Assembly: GCF_018446385.1 (NCBI RefSeq)
Contig: NC_055987.1
Span: 32,499,202 to 32,563,201, forward strand
DNA length: 64,000 nt
Source of the DNA: Zingiber officinale
Taxonomy: Eukaryota; Streptophyta; Magnoliopsida; Zingiberales; Zingiberaceae
Direction of reading: 5' to 3'
Shown here in pieces: positions 1 to 10,107 of the stretch. Both the position numbers and the translations under genes were made by a program. The notes beneath the pieces were generated by a model. The model searched no databases. It was not told the DNA's origin and worked only from the letters and a program-made list of their open reading frames with translations. Each line of letters starts with the position of its first letter. Position 1 is the stretch's first letter.

Positions 1-438
1 TGGCAGGTCCCTACTGGGGTAGCATAGGAAAGCAGACTCTGAAGCCCTAAGTCCTAGGGTGGTACGTAACAAAGAGGGAGTAAGCTCAATGTCAACACCA
101 GCCACTCTGGTGGAATACCTACTATCATCAACCCTTTCAAGGTTGTGATAGAACTGTGCACATAATTCCTGATTTACTATATCAGTACAGTAAACCAGTT
201 GGTCCAGCTGATAGTGCTCTATCATCTGGATAGATGGCTGACAATACTGGGTAAAAAAGGTCCTATTTACATATCTAGGTTTGATAGGTTCAAAAGTGTA
301 ATTAGCAAAGGTATCCCTAAGATGTACAGTAGGGAATCTGATATCTGCTGATGGAAGTCTAGCTGGAGTAGGATCAACGTGACGGCGCTTCCTATTTTCA
401 ATGATTTTACCAAAGATTGGCAAAAATAAGCAGAAATC
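1..438 (-). CDS. Partial retroelement-associated ORF, plant-transposon-protein-like
   Basis: A frame on the minus strand is open for 146 codons and runs off the left edge of the window. It has no obvious initiator inside the open stretch. The translated style (a short basic start, then an FxxxYCQPSIQ-like segment, a VNQELCAQFYHNL segment and a VAGVDIELTPSLL segment) resembles the family annotated in plants as putative plant transposon protein, which often occurs in retroelement accessory ORFs. That assignment is from memory of family style and is not a search result. It lies downstream of the Sirevirus gag on the same strand, separated by about 1.3 kb of AT-rich non-coding DNA, so it may belong to the same element or to another one nested in it. 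Confidence 0.4.
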
Positions 439-519
439 TTATGTAAAATTTGATTGGGAAGGGTTGAGATTATACCTAGGAGGCATTGTTAAGTGTTGAG
501 GAAAGATCAGCGGGTTGAA

Positions 520-750
520 GGCGCCTTGGTTGCTAGAATTCGCACGCGGAAGACGTGCTCTGCGTCGGTAGAAAATGAACAGAAAGAATCTGTTCATTTC
601 CTAAAGTTGGGGTTTGAAGGCCCCTTAAGCATCTTAAGGCGCCTTAAGAAGTGTTTTGGAGGCGCCTCGGATCGATCCGAGGCGCCTTAGGAAGATGCGG
701 CGGGAAATTTCCCGCTGTGCTTGGAGGCGCCTTCCCGTGTGGGAGGTGCC
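520..750. repeat. GGCGCC palindrome cluster
   Basis: Five exact GGCGCC cores and one GGTGCC variant occur in about 230 bp, mostly in the form AAGGCGCCTT or GAGGCGCC. It includes a perfect 28-bp palindrome at 660-687 centred on GATC. The same core is arrayed in the LTRs of elements A and B (near 4010-4245 and 8555-8785). Here it lies just ahead of the open frame at 438-1 on the minus strand. Confidence 0.7.
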
Positions 751-784
751 TCCATGAGGCGTCATGTGTCCTTTATGATTTTTT

Positions 785-1040
785 TATTTAAAATAATTTT
801 GAAATTTAGTTTTAAAATAATTTTGAAATTAAGTTTTTAAAATAATTTTAAAATTTAGTTTTTAAAATAATTTTGAAATTAAGTTTTTAAAATAATTTTG
901 AAATTTAGTTTTTTTTAAAAAATAATTTTGAAATTAAATTTTTTAAAATAATTTTGAAATTTAGTTTTTATAATAATTTTGAAATTTAGTTTTTAAAATA
1001 ATTTTGAAATTTAGCTTTTATTTAAAATAATTTTGAAGAT
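785..1040. repeat. AT-rich minisatellite, about 25-bp unit
   Basis: Roughly ten imperfect copies of a unit like TTTTAAAATAATTTTGAAAT run head to tail, with small length changes in the T and A runs. It lies in the non-coding part of element A, between its gag region and the left-edge ORF. A less regular AT-rich run of similar style lies at about 1585-1730. Between them (about 1041-1584) I see no coding potential. Confidence 0.75.
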
Positions 1041-1900
1041 TTAATTTCTTAGTCATCTCACCCGATCTAAATTGTCAATCAGGGAACCATATAATTGTTG
1101 TGAGATGAATTATGGTTGAATTTAAGGGTCTGGTTTAACTTTATGTTAGATTCAGGTTTAGCTTTGGGTTCAACAAGTAAGCATTCTTTGGATAAACTTC
1201 TGGGCTATGGTGAGTCACTAGGAGCTCATTAAAGTAACCATGCCTTCGAAGTTTCCCAAATAGTCCTACCCATTGGACTTAATACTAATCCTTGGTCTAA
1301 CTAGTTAGGATCCATTTAAGGGTAGCTTCGGTCAGTTCCACTTGGCCAAATGCAGTAGGTCGAAGTCATATCTTCCTAGACATGCGATGCCCAAGCTTCC
1401 CTAACGTACTATCATCCAAAAACTTCACCAGTACTGTGGGTCAAGTTAAACCTAGCCTGTTTTAATCTAACCTTAATTACCCTGCTGGTTAATCTACTCT
1501 TGTTTTACCCATTTCGGGTAGATTAAGTTCAATTACCCTGTCAGGTAGTTCAGTTGGGGGTGCCAGCTAGTCTGGATCCTCCATTTATATTTTGAATTTT
1601 AGCTTTTGATTTGTTAATTATAAGTTGATTTCGAATTTCGAATTTTTAATTTGATTTCGGATTTTTAATTTGATTTTTTGAATTTTGAATTATAAGTTAA
1701 TTTCAAATTTTTAAATTTTTAAGATCATTTTTCTCTTTGCTCCCCCTGGATCATAGCCTCGATATGGTCTATCGAGGTAGTGTATTTGATCCCTCGGGAC
1801 CCAGTATTGGCCAAGCCCAACTTGATTGATTAATTTGGACTTGGGAACCCATGCTTGGATTGTTTTACTATTTTGTTTGTTTATTAAGGATAAGTAAGAT

Positions 1901-3256
1901 TTATATTTCTTTTTTACTTTTATATCCGAGCCCAGTTCTATTGTAGACGGCTCTTTGTGTCCCAAGAATTAGGTCCAGATTCTTGGAGCCCAAAGAAAAC
2001 CGTTCTAAGATATTTTTTAAATCTGTTACCTGATTTTTCAAACTAGAATTTTCTTCCTCAAGTTTTTGAACTTGAGTTGAATTTCCAGTCTGAACTTGAT
2101 CAGGTAAGGAATTAGGGTTAGTCACTTCTTTAAGGACAGCTACTTCCTTTAGAAGTGATTTAATCCTAAGGTTTGACTTAGCCAACTTGTGTAATAAATA
2201 ATTGACTAAATTATTAAGTCTCGGAATACTTACAGTGGAGTCTGGCCCTTCGGAAACAGATGCGGATTCGTGGCTTCGCTCGGACTCGATCAGTGCGAGT
2301 AAACTCGTCTGATCGAGTTCGTCGTCGTCATCCTCCGAAGAAGATTCGTCCCAGGTTGCCTTCAGGGCCTTCTTTCTTCTTTGCTTTTTGGCTTCCTTTT
2401 GGTTGGGGCAGTTGGCTTTGATGTGTCCCTTCTGGTTGCACCCATAGCAGGTAACTTCAAACTTTACCTTCGAACTTGGTTGGGCCTCCTTGGATTGTAC
2501 TGCCTTCTTCAGGTCTTTCTTGTTGAAGCCCTTCTTCTTCTTGTAGAGCTTCTTCACGAGGTTCACTAGTTCGCTGGTCAGTTCGTCTTCTGAATCTTCT
2601 GAGTCGGGTTCGTCTTCTGATTCTGGTTCAATTTTTCGCCGTACTCTTGGTTCCCGTGTTCGACAAGTACCTGCAATCAAAGCAATACCCATCTCGGTCG
2701 GCTGTGCATTAGTTTGTTCATGAAGTTCAAATTCACTAAACAATTCATCTAATTTTAAGGAAGACAAATCCTTGGAGACTTTGTAGGCATCTACCATTGA
2801 TGCCCACAATGTGCTCCTAGGAAATGAATTAAGAGCATACCTTATGATATCCCTATTTTCTACCTTCTGCCCGATTCCGTGAAGGGAGTTAAGGATATCT
2901 TGGATTCTTGCGTGTAGTGAACTCGCCGTCTCGCCTTCCTGCATTTTTAAATTGTATAGTTTATTAAGTAACAAATCACGCTTACTTACCTTGGTTTCTG
3001 AGGTGCCCTCGTGAAGTTCGATCAGTTTCTCCCACAACTCCTTTACGGAAGAGAACGGACCGACTCTGTTGAGTTCTTCCTTGGTAAGACCGCACTGGAG
3101 GGTGCAGGTGGCTTTGGCATCGGCTTCCACCTTTTTGATAAGAGATGGTTCCCACTTTTCGCAAGATGTAGGCTTGCCGTCTTCATCAGTTGGTAATTGT
3201 AGTCCCGTCTTGACTATCATCCAGGTGTCGAACTGGGTTTTAAGATATATCTCCAT
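1901..3256 (-). pseudogene. Sirevirus A gag region
   Basis: This is the longest open frame of element A, about 450 residues. It has a UBN2-like capsid region in the first half, an acidic and lysine-rich linker, the zinc knuckle CYGCNQKGHIKANCPNQ around residue 270-290, and a C-terminal coiled-coil-like part. The LDLILGTQRAVYNRTGLGYK motif near the end is characteristic of Sirevirus gag. In life it would coat and package the element RNA. It is treated as a fossil. Confidence 0.8.
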
Positions 3257-3589
3257 TCGCCCCTTCCAATACCCGAAGTCTTCTCCGGAGAATAATGGGG
3301 GTCGAACAGTGTTGTATCCTTATTGTTGGGCCATTTAGTTCTGGCAAAAACAAAAAACAAGAAGATCTATTCCAAGACTGAGTCTTGGATTAGTAGTGTA
3401 GGAAGAATAAAAAAAACGAGCTCAACTGGTATTGACTAACTTTGAGCAACACCGATTTGAAAAGAATTAGAATTTTAGCTACTAAGCTAATTTCTAATTG
3501 ATTCCGAAAAACCAAAAAAAAAATACCACAAAAAAAATGTTTTGAATGGTGGTTACACCAATTCAGAACAACCCCGCTCTGATGTCAAT

Positions 3590-4784
3590 TGTTGGATCGA
3601 GACGCGCTAGAGGGGGGGTGAATAGCGCTCACGGCTATTTCATTTTTCGAATCGCAAAACTAAACGAAGTAATTAAAACGCAGCGGAATAGAATAAGAAC
3701 ACGCAAACAGAAGGACACAGTGAATTTTACTTCGTTCGGAGCCTTGATCGACTCCTACTCGAAGGCCCGCGATCCTTGATCGCTTTGCGTGGGCAACAAC
3801 TATAAGCTCGATAAAATGATTACAAGATGAAGTACAAGTAAATGCAAAAATTAATTATACCGACGACAAAAGTAGAATCTCGGAGCTTCGGGTCGTCGTA
3901 AACTTGTAGCAGTACTTTCGGGCATCTTTTAGAGCAGCACGTTGGAGACAGAAGACTTGGAAATCGTTGTTGTGAGCTGCTAGTCGAGACCCCTTATAAA
4001 GGCTATTCAAGGCGCCTTCTACTGTTCACCAAGGCGCCTTGAATGAGCCGAGTCAGCCGCGGAGATAAGTGCTAAACTGGTCGAACCTTATCAGGTTCAA
4101 GGCGCCTCCAACCACTCCAAGGCGCCTTCATGAAGCTGTCCAAGGCGCCTTGGCTTCCTTCAAGGCGCCTCCAATCTTGCTTCGCAGCCAGCTCAGGTTT
4201 TGCACCTGAGGCGCCTCCAAGCTCCATGGAGGCGCCTTGGACACTGTTCATCCGAGGTTAACCTTTGTACTTTGGTCCCTGCAAGATACATTAGTCCCAA
4301 ATATACCCTGCAGCACAAAGTTAGCACATAAAAGATAATAGCTATTATAATGACAGTCTTCGGACTGTCCGAGTCTGACTTCGGATTTCCGACCGGAAAC
4401 CCTAGGTCGACCCGACGCCTACTGTTCCCTCTACGGGGAACGCGTCCTCACAGCACTCGACGCTTCCGGACTTTCTGCTGGACATCCGCTTCCCGGCTAG
4501 TCCAGTCTTTCACCTGGTTCGCGACACCAGGACTTTCCACCTAGGGTTACCACCCCCTAGGAATTTTGCCTGAAGCCATCGACCTGCCAAGACTTTCTGC
4601 ATAGGGTTACCACCCTCTATGACCTAGGGTTACCACCCCCTAGGGTTTTTCCCTTTGCCTAACCGCAGCTAGGACTTTCCTGAAATACTTAAGCAGACTT
4701 GTTAGATCACAAGGTACCTTAACTTTGAATCCTTTGCCATTATCAAAACATGAGTTCGATCGTCGGATGCTTCCCGCATCAACA
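3590..4784 (-). repeat. LTR of Sirevirus A
   Basis: 1195-bp LTR with TGTTG...CAACA ends, in minus orientation. Its termini match those of the LTR at 8149-9400. It contains eight GGCGCC palindromes at about 4010-4245, ending next to a minus-strand TATA-like TTTATAAGG at 3992-4000. It also contains three CCTAGGGTTACC hairpin units at about 4540-4645. The 28-60 bp flanking the inner edge carries the primer-binding site. Confidence 0.85.
3992..4245 (-). promoter_or_regulatory. LTR A promoter: eight GGCGCC palindromes upstream of TATA
   Basis: On the minus strand, eight GGCGCC-centred palindromes (4245 down to about 4011) precede a TTTATAAGG TATA-like site at 4000-3992, about 10 bp from the last palindrome. 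The order and spacing are the same as in LTR B. Confidence 0.55.
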
Positions 4785-6141
4785 CATGCGAATCAAACAA
4801 GTCTAGGTGAAGGAGCTCAAGTATTGAGGTAGTTCTATCTAGGTTGGTTAATTTATGGTTTGACTTGGTTTGTTTACCTTGTTGACAAGCATTACAGGTT
4901 GAGTTTTCAATAATTTTTAATTTGGACAAACCTCTAACTAGACCATTTTGACTCATTTTTTAAATGAGTCTAGTGTGAGTGTGACTCAGTCTTCTGTGCC
5001 ACAACTCAGTTTCCTCTTGTTGTGTTAGAAAACACTTTATTGAGGATGTTCGTAGGTTAATAGTGTAGACATTATCTTTCCTAGTGCCCTTAAGTATAAT
5101 TTCAAGATTATCAGTACTTTTAACTATACATTCAGATTTGGTAAAGTTAATTGAATAACTACTGTCACATAATTGACTTATACTGAATAGGTTAAAGTTA
5201 AAATTTTCAACTAATAATACTTTTCGAATAATAAAGTCGGAATTGAGTTCGATGTTACCTCTTCCGATTACCTTAAATTTGTCGTTGTTGCTGAATGCAA
5301 CAGATCCTAGATTCTTTAATTTGTGCTTTGTGAACTTCAATTTATCTCCAGTCATATGTCTAGAGCATCCATTATCCAACATCCATTGATCCAATTCTTT
5401 ATGTTCAGAGGGGTTTGGCCCTTTGGAAACGGATGCGGATTCGTGGCTTCTCTCGGACTCGACTTCCGATTCGTCCTTGCTTCTGGTGTCGTCCCGGGCT
5501 GTCAATGCAAGGAATCTTGGCTGTTCGACTTCTTCGTCGTTGGATTCCTCAGAAGAAGATTCATCCCAAGTTGCCTTCAGAGCCTTCTTCCTTCTTGGTT
5601 TCTTTGGATCCTTTTGATTCGGGCAGTTCGCCTTGATGTGCCCCTTCTAATTGCACCTGTAGGAAGTCACCTCGAATTTGACCTTTGAGCTTGATTGGGC
5701 TTCTTTGGTATGGATGACCTTTTTGACATCCTTTTTGTTGAAACCCTTCTTTTTGTAGAGTTTCTTCATCAGGTTGACGATTTCAGTTGTGAGCTCGTTG
5801 TTGTCTTCCGAATCTTGTTCCTCTTCTGATTCTTGTTCGGTTCTACGTTTTGATTTTGACACACATGCTCTTCCTGTACCTGCAATCAAAGCCAACCCTT
5901 TCTCGGCCGGATGTGAGTTAGTCTGTTCATGAAGCTCAAACTCAGAAAACAACTCATCTAATTTAATAGTAGAGAGGTCCTTAGAAACCTTGTAGGCATC
6001 TACCATGGATGCCCACAAGGTGCTCCTCGGAAAGGCGTTTAAGGAGTACCTTATGATGTCCCGGCTATCTACCTTCTGTCCGATCGCATGGAGTCCATTG
6101 AGTAGTTCTTGAATTCGGGCGTGGAGTTGGCTAGCCGTCTC

Positions 6142-7554
6142 TGTTGGTGCAAGCTGCACCAGAACAAACCTGAGTTTTGATGTTGTCAAAGGTTCACGTT
6201 AAGTCTTGTTATGATCTAACAAGTTGACTAAGTGTGCAGGATGTTTTCTCAACCGGGAAAGTCCTAGCTGGAGGCTAGGTGGAGAAATCTTAGCAGGTCG
6301 TGGAACCCAGGTGCAAGTCCAAGTGGGTCGAGGCTTGGTAGAGTGATCGAGAGGTCTGGAGGACCGAAGATCGAAGGAAAAGTCCTGGGGAGCCGATCAA
6401 GGTTGAGTGAAAAGTCCAAACTAGATCTGGAGGATCAAAGTTTGGCAGGTAGGTTGAGGTAAACAAACTGGAGGAGCGACAGTGAGGTCGGGTTCCCGAA
6501 GGGAACAACCTTAGGTCGCTGATCCAACTGAAGAAACCGGGAAGGTTTCCAAGTTGAGATCAAGAACAGTTCTACTATTCTTTTATTTCTCATTATTATA
6601 CTATTGTGCTAATATCTGTGTTACAGGTTGTTTTGTTGCAGGTTATTTTTAACATTGTCTTGCAGGTTAAGTTGGATCGGTCGACCGAACCAGAGGATCA
6701 GTCAGACGAACCAAGTAAGATCAGCACATAAGTCAGTTCAGATCAAAACTGAGCCAGAATCATATCAAAGCCGGATCGGTCGACCGAACCTAGTGACTCA
6801 GCAAAGCCAGCTTATCATCACCGATCAGTAGCAATGGAAAGATGGGATGATTGGTCGACCGTACCCAGAGATCGGTCGACCGATCCAATCAACATTAAAG
6901 CTACATTAAATCAAGATCACGGCAGACTCTGACGAACAAGGAAAAGGCTTGTTCGGTCGACCGAAAAAGGGGTTCGGTCGACCGAATCATTAAAGATCAG
7001 TAAATGCAAAAGATCGAGCCAGCTTCGAACTTCAGCCAGGAAGGAAGGGAGCGGGTTCGGTCGACCGAACAGTGGGATCGGTCGACCGAACCTCCAGTAC
7101 ACCTATAAATTCAGACTTAAAGACAGAGGCCACAATAACAACTTTTCTGATCAAAATTCCAGCTCTGTAATCGTCTCGTCTTCATCTGTGCAGCAAGCTA
7201 CATCATCCGGAAAGTGCCGACCTAAGCTAAATCTCCATTTTATTTGTTGGTAAAATTTATTTTAAAGCTTGCATTTGTAATTCATTTAAGCAAGATAGTA
7301 GGGTGTTACTATCTTGCTCTATTGTACGTTCTGCTTCTTTTCGAAGAATTTCGGAAAGAAGAGTTATAGTGGTTTGCTCACCGGTGTGGTTAAGGGCCGC
7401 GAGCCTTCGAGTAGGAGTCGAGCTAGGCTCCGAACGAAGTAAACAATCTGTCTCTTTTTACTTTCCGCTGTGCACGACTTTGATATAAAAGAAAAGATTA
7501 ATTTTAAAAAAGCGCGATATTCACCCCCCCTCCATCGCTCCAAACGATCTATCA
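6142..7554 (+). mobile_element. Solo LTR inserted in Sirevirus B gag
   Basis: 1413-bp segment starting TGTTGGTGC and ending CGATCTATCA, flanked by a perfect 5-bp target-site repeat GTCTC (6137-6141 and 7555-7559). There is no internal region, so it is a solo LTR. Gag sequence of element B resumes directly on the other side. The right end (a C-run, then TCCATCGCTC) resembles the ends of the Sirevirus LTRs in this window, so it is probably a related copia family in the opposite orientation. Confidence 0.88.
6677..7110 (+). promoter_or_regulatory. Solo-LTR promoter: eight TCGGTCGACCGA palindromes upstream of TATA
   Basis: Eight copies of the 12-bp palindrome TCGGTCGACCGA (one clearly degenerate, near 6851) lie between 6677 and 7089. 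A TATAAAT box follows at 7104-7110, 15 bp after the last copy. Transcription would run rightwards, consistent with LTR orientation. Confidence 0.6.
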
Positions 7555-8537
7555 GTCTCACCTTCCTGCATTTTTAAGTTATACAATTTATTGAATAACA
7601 AATCTCGCTTACTTTGGTATCAGAGGTCCCTTCGTGAAGCTCGATTAGCTTCTCCCATAGCTCTTTGGCGCTCGAGAATGGACCGACGCGGTTAAGCTCC
7701 TCCTTTGTTAGTCCGTACTGGAGGGTACAAGTTGCTCTGGCATTTGCCTCCACCTTCTTGATTAATGCTGGTTCCTAGTCCTCGCAGGGTGTAGGTTTGC
7801 CGTCTTTATCAGTTGGTAGTTCCAATCTAGTCTTGACGATCATCCATGTCTCGAACTGGATCTTAAGGAAGTTCTCCAGACTACAACTATGACGGATTCA
7901 ACCGCCAAATTCCGGGCCAGACGGGGCTCTCACCCTCCTCGGCACACCATTCCAAGGGACTTGGGCCCAATCCGTCGCTGAGGACACTTCCCCAGACTTC
8001 GAGAAAAGAGTATGATAACGAAAAGAACTTAATTAGAAAATAGCAATTATGCTAATTTCCAATTGACTCCGAAAAATAGAAAACACCACGAAAAAATTGC
8101 GTGATTGGTGGTTGCACCAGATCAACTCTACCCCACTCTGATACCAATTGTTGGATCGAGAAGTGCTAGGGGGAGGGGTGAATAATGCTCGTGGCTTTCA
8201 CTTGTTTCGGTTTCGTAAAGAAGGTAAGTAATGCAGCGGAAATAAAATAATCAACACGCGAACACAAGTGATTTACTTGGTTCGGAGCCTTGGGCGACTC
8301 CTACTCCAAGGCCCGCGATCGTTGATCGCTTTCAGTGGGCAACAACTATATCTCACAAAACTATTACAATCTAAGTATAATTAAAAGCAGTAATAATTAT
8401 ACCGACAACAAGAAATGCTAAATATGAAGCTTCGAGTCGTCGGGATGTTGCTACAGCAGTTCTGGAATGTCTCTTGAGCAGCACACGGAAGAAGGATCGC
8501 TTGTTTGTTGATTGTTGAAGGAGTTGCTCGAACTCCT

Positions 8538-8785
8538 CTTTTATACAGTGCTGGAGGCGCCTCCAATACCATCCAAGGCGCCTCCAATCTTCCCGAGTCA
8601 ACCGCATGGAACAGCTTCGAACTGGTCGCACCTCATCCACTTGAAGGTGCCTTCAAGCAACTCCAAGGTGCCTCTACGTCGTGGTCCAAGGCGCCTTCAA
8701 TCCCCATGAAGGCGCCTCCAGCTCCTCTGGACAGCTGGCTTCGGCTTACACCCGAGACGCCTCCAAGCTCCATAGAGGCGCCTCG
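8538..8785 (-). promoter_or_regulatory. LTR B promoter: GGCGCC palindromes upstream of TATAAAAG
   Basis: On the minus strand, eight palindromic units (five exact GGCGCC, three with one change) end about 10 bp before TATAAAAG at 8545-8538. Confidence 0.55.
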
Positions 8786-9071
8786 GACACTGTTCATCCA
8801 AGGCTAAACTTGTTCGTTTTGTACCTGCAAGATATGTTAGTCCTAAAACAACATCGTACCTTACAAGACAAAGTTAGAACAGATATAAACATGATAAACT
8901 AAATGTTTGACAGTCATCAGACTGTCCGGGTCTGACTTCGGATTTCCGATCGGAAACCCTAGGTCGACCCGATGCCTACTGTTCCCTCTGCAGGGAACAC
9001 ATTCTCACCTACTCCCCTCAGGAGAGATTACCTGGTGCTAGTTCGGTCCTCCAGACCGACTGGACTTTCTG

Positions 9072-9261
9072 CCTAGGGTTACCACCCCCTAGGACCTAGG
9101 GTTACCGTCCCCTAAGATTTTTCTCCACCTAGGGTTACCATGCCCTAGGGTTTTCCTTCACCTAGGGTTACCACCCCCTAGGACCTAGGGTTACCATGCC
9201 CTAGGGTTTTCCTTCACCTAGGGTTACCACCCCCAAGGACCTAAGGTTACCGCCCCTTAGG
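9072..9261. repeat. CCTAGGGTTACC hairpin array in LTR B
   Basis: Seven units, each of the form CCTAGGG, a short TTACC-type loop, then CCCTAGG, so each can fold back on itself. LTR A has only three of these units. The array lies 140-330 bp inside the LTR start, in the expected enhancer part of U3. Confidence 0.75.
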
Positions 9262-9400
9262 ATTTTCCACCTGCCTAACCGTAGTTAGGACTTTCCTGAA
9301 GTCTCATTTAAGCACATTAGATAACAAGGAATCTTAACTTTGAATCCCTTTGCCATTATCAAAACTTAGGTTTGATCGTCGGATGCTTCCCGCACCAACA

Positions 9401-9665
9401 GCGGGTGGTCGCGCGTGGTCGTGGGTGGCCATGTGTGGCCGCTTGTGGCCATGGGTGGCCACGCGTGGTCGCGCGTGGCCGTGTGTAGCCACACGTGGCC
9501 GCGTGTGGCCGCGGTTGGCCGCGCGTGGCTGCGATTGGCCGCGCGTGGCCGCGGTTGGCCGTGCGTGGCCGCGGTTGGCTGCGTGCGGGTGGCCGCACGT
9601 GGGTGGTCGCCCGTGGGTGGCCACACCTTGCTGTGCTTGGCTGCACGTTGCTGCCCCCGGTGGCC
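9401..9665. repeat. GC-rich tandem array (GTGGCCGCG-type)
   Basis: Short degenerate tandem units of 6, 12 and 18 bp, built on GTGGCC followed by GCG or CGC, run from the edge of LTR B. From about 9666 to 9830 the sequence stays GC-rich but less periodic. Long open frames on both strands here are Arg/Trp- or Pro/His-rich by-products of the repeat and do not look like genes. Confidence 0.7.
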
Positions 9666-10107
9666 ACATAAGCCTGAGGTGGATCACTTCGTGCAGACGT
9701 AAGGCCTCTCGCTGCGGCTGCCCCAGCGACAGACCGATGGTTGCGTTGCCCACGGTGGTCGCGACTGCCCCCGGTGATAACGGCTGCCCCCGTTGGCCGC
9801 GGTTGCCCCCGGCGGCTGTAGATGTCTATTTTAACTCTTATATAAATTAATTTTATTCTTGATTTATTATGTTAAAGTATTGACTAAATTTGTAATGTTG
9901 TTTTTGTAGGTCTCAATTTGTTGTAGATCTTCCCCGTGGCATTCTAGCTTGTACTGGTATTAATCCATTCAAAATTTCATCCAGTAATATTTTATATATA
10001 TGTGTGTTCCTTTATTTTGGTAAGGTGATCTTTGTTAATTTATCTTCATTAGTAAGATTTATATGTAGTAATTTTTAATAGTAATTAAATATATAAATAC
10101 AGGCAAA

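Larger units (their letters stand above)
1..4784 (-). mobile_element. Sirevirus-type Ty1/copia element A (right part; left end outside window)
   Basis: Fossil LTR retrotransposon on the minus strand. Its 5' LTR is 3590-4784 and a tRNA-Met-type primer-binding site lies at 3576-3587 next to the LTR. The gag region (about 1.9-3.26 kb) has a UBN2-type capsid part, a CCHC zinc knuckle (CYGCNQKGHIKANC) and the lysine-rich then acidic KALKATWDESSSEDD stretch typical of Sireviruses. A short AWVPKSKL-type segment follows. No protease, integrase or reverse transcriptase is seen before the window edge. It is inserted in the integrase region of element B, because the B-derived sequence starts directly at 4785. 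It is broken, with at least one interruption in the visible part. Confidence 0.8.
4785..9400 (-). mobile_element. Sirevirus-type Ty1/copia element B (5' part), host of two insertions
   Basis: Fossil element on the minus strand. From its 5' end it has the LTR 8149-9400, a primer-binding site TGGTATCAGAGT at 8146-8135, a gag region in two parts (about 7.9-7.56 and 6.14-5.65 kb) split by a solo LTR, a zinc-knuckle zone near 5.6 kb, a protease zone near 5.4 kb (DNGCSRHMTGD) and the start of integrase (CNACQQGKQT) near 4.87 kb. At that point element A has been inserted. The rest of B must lie left of the window. It has many breaks and is the oldest of the nested set here. Confidence 0.8.
8149..9400 (-). 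repeat. 5' LTR of Sirevirus B
   Basis: 1252-bp LTR with TGTTGG...CAACA ends in minus orientation. It matches LTR A across its length in order of parts: a CCTAGGGTTACC hairpin array (9072-9261, seven units), the GGCGCC palindrome array (about 8555-8785), a TATAAAAG box on the minus strand (8545-8538) and the CTCGATCCAACA end. Next to it is the primer-binding site at 8135-8146. Confidence 0.85.

Noticed and set aside
9350-9850. Long open frames on both strands (Arg/Trp-rich and Pro/His-rich)
   Set aside because: They are by-products of the GTGGCC tandem array. Composition is extreme, and several overlapping frames are open at once.
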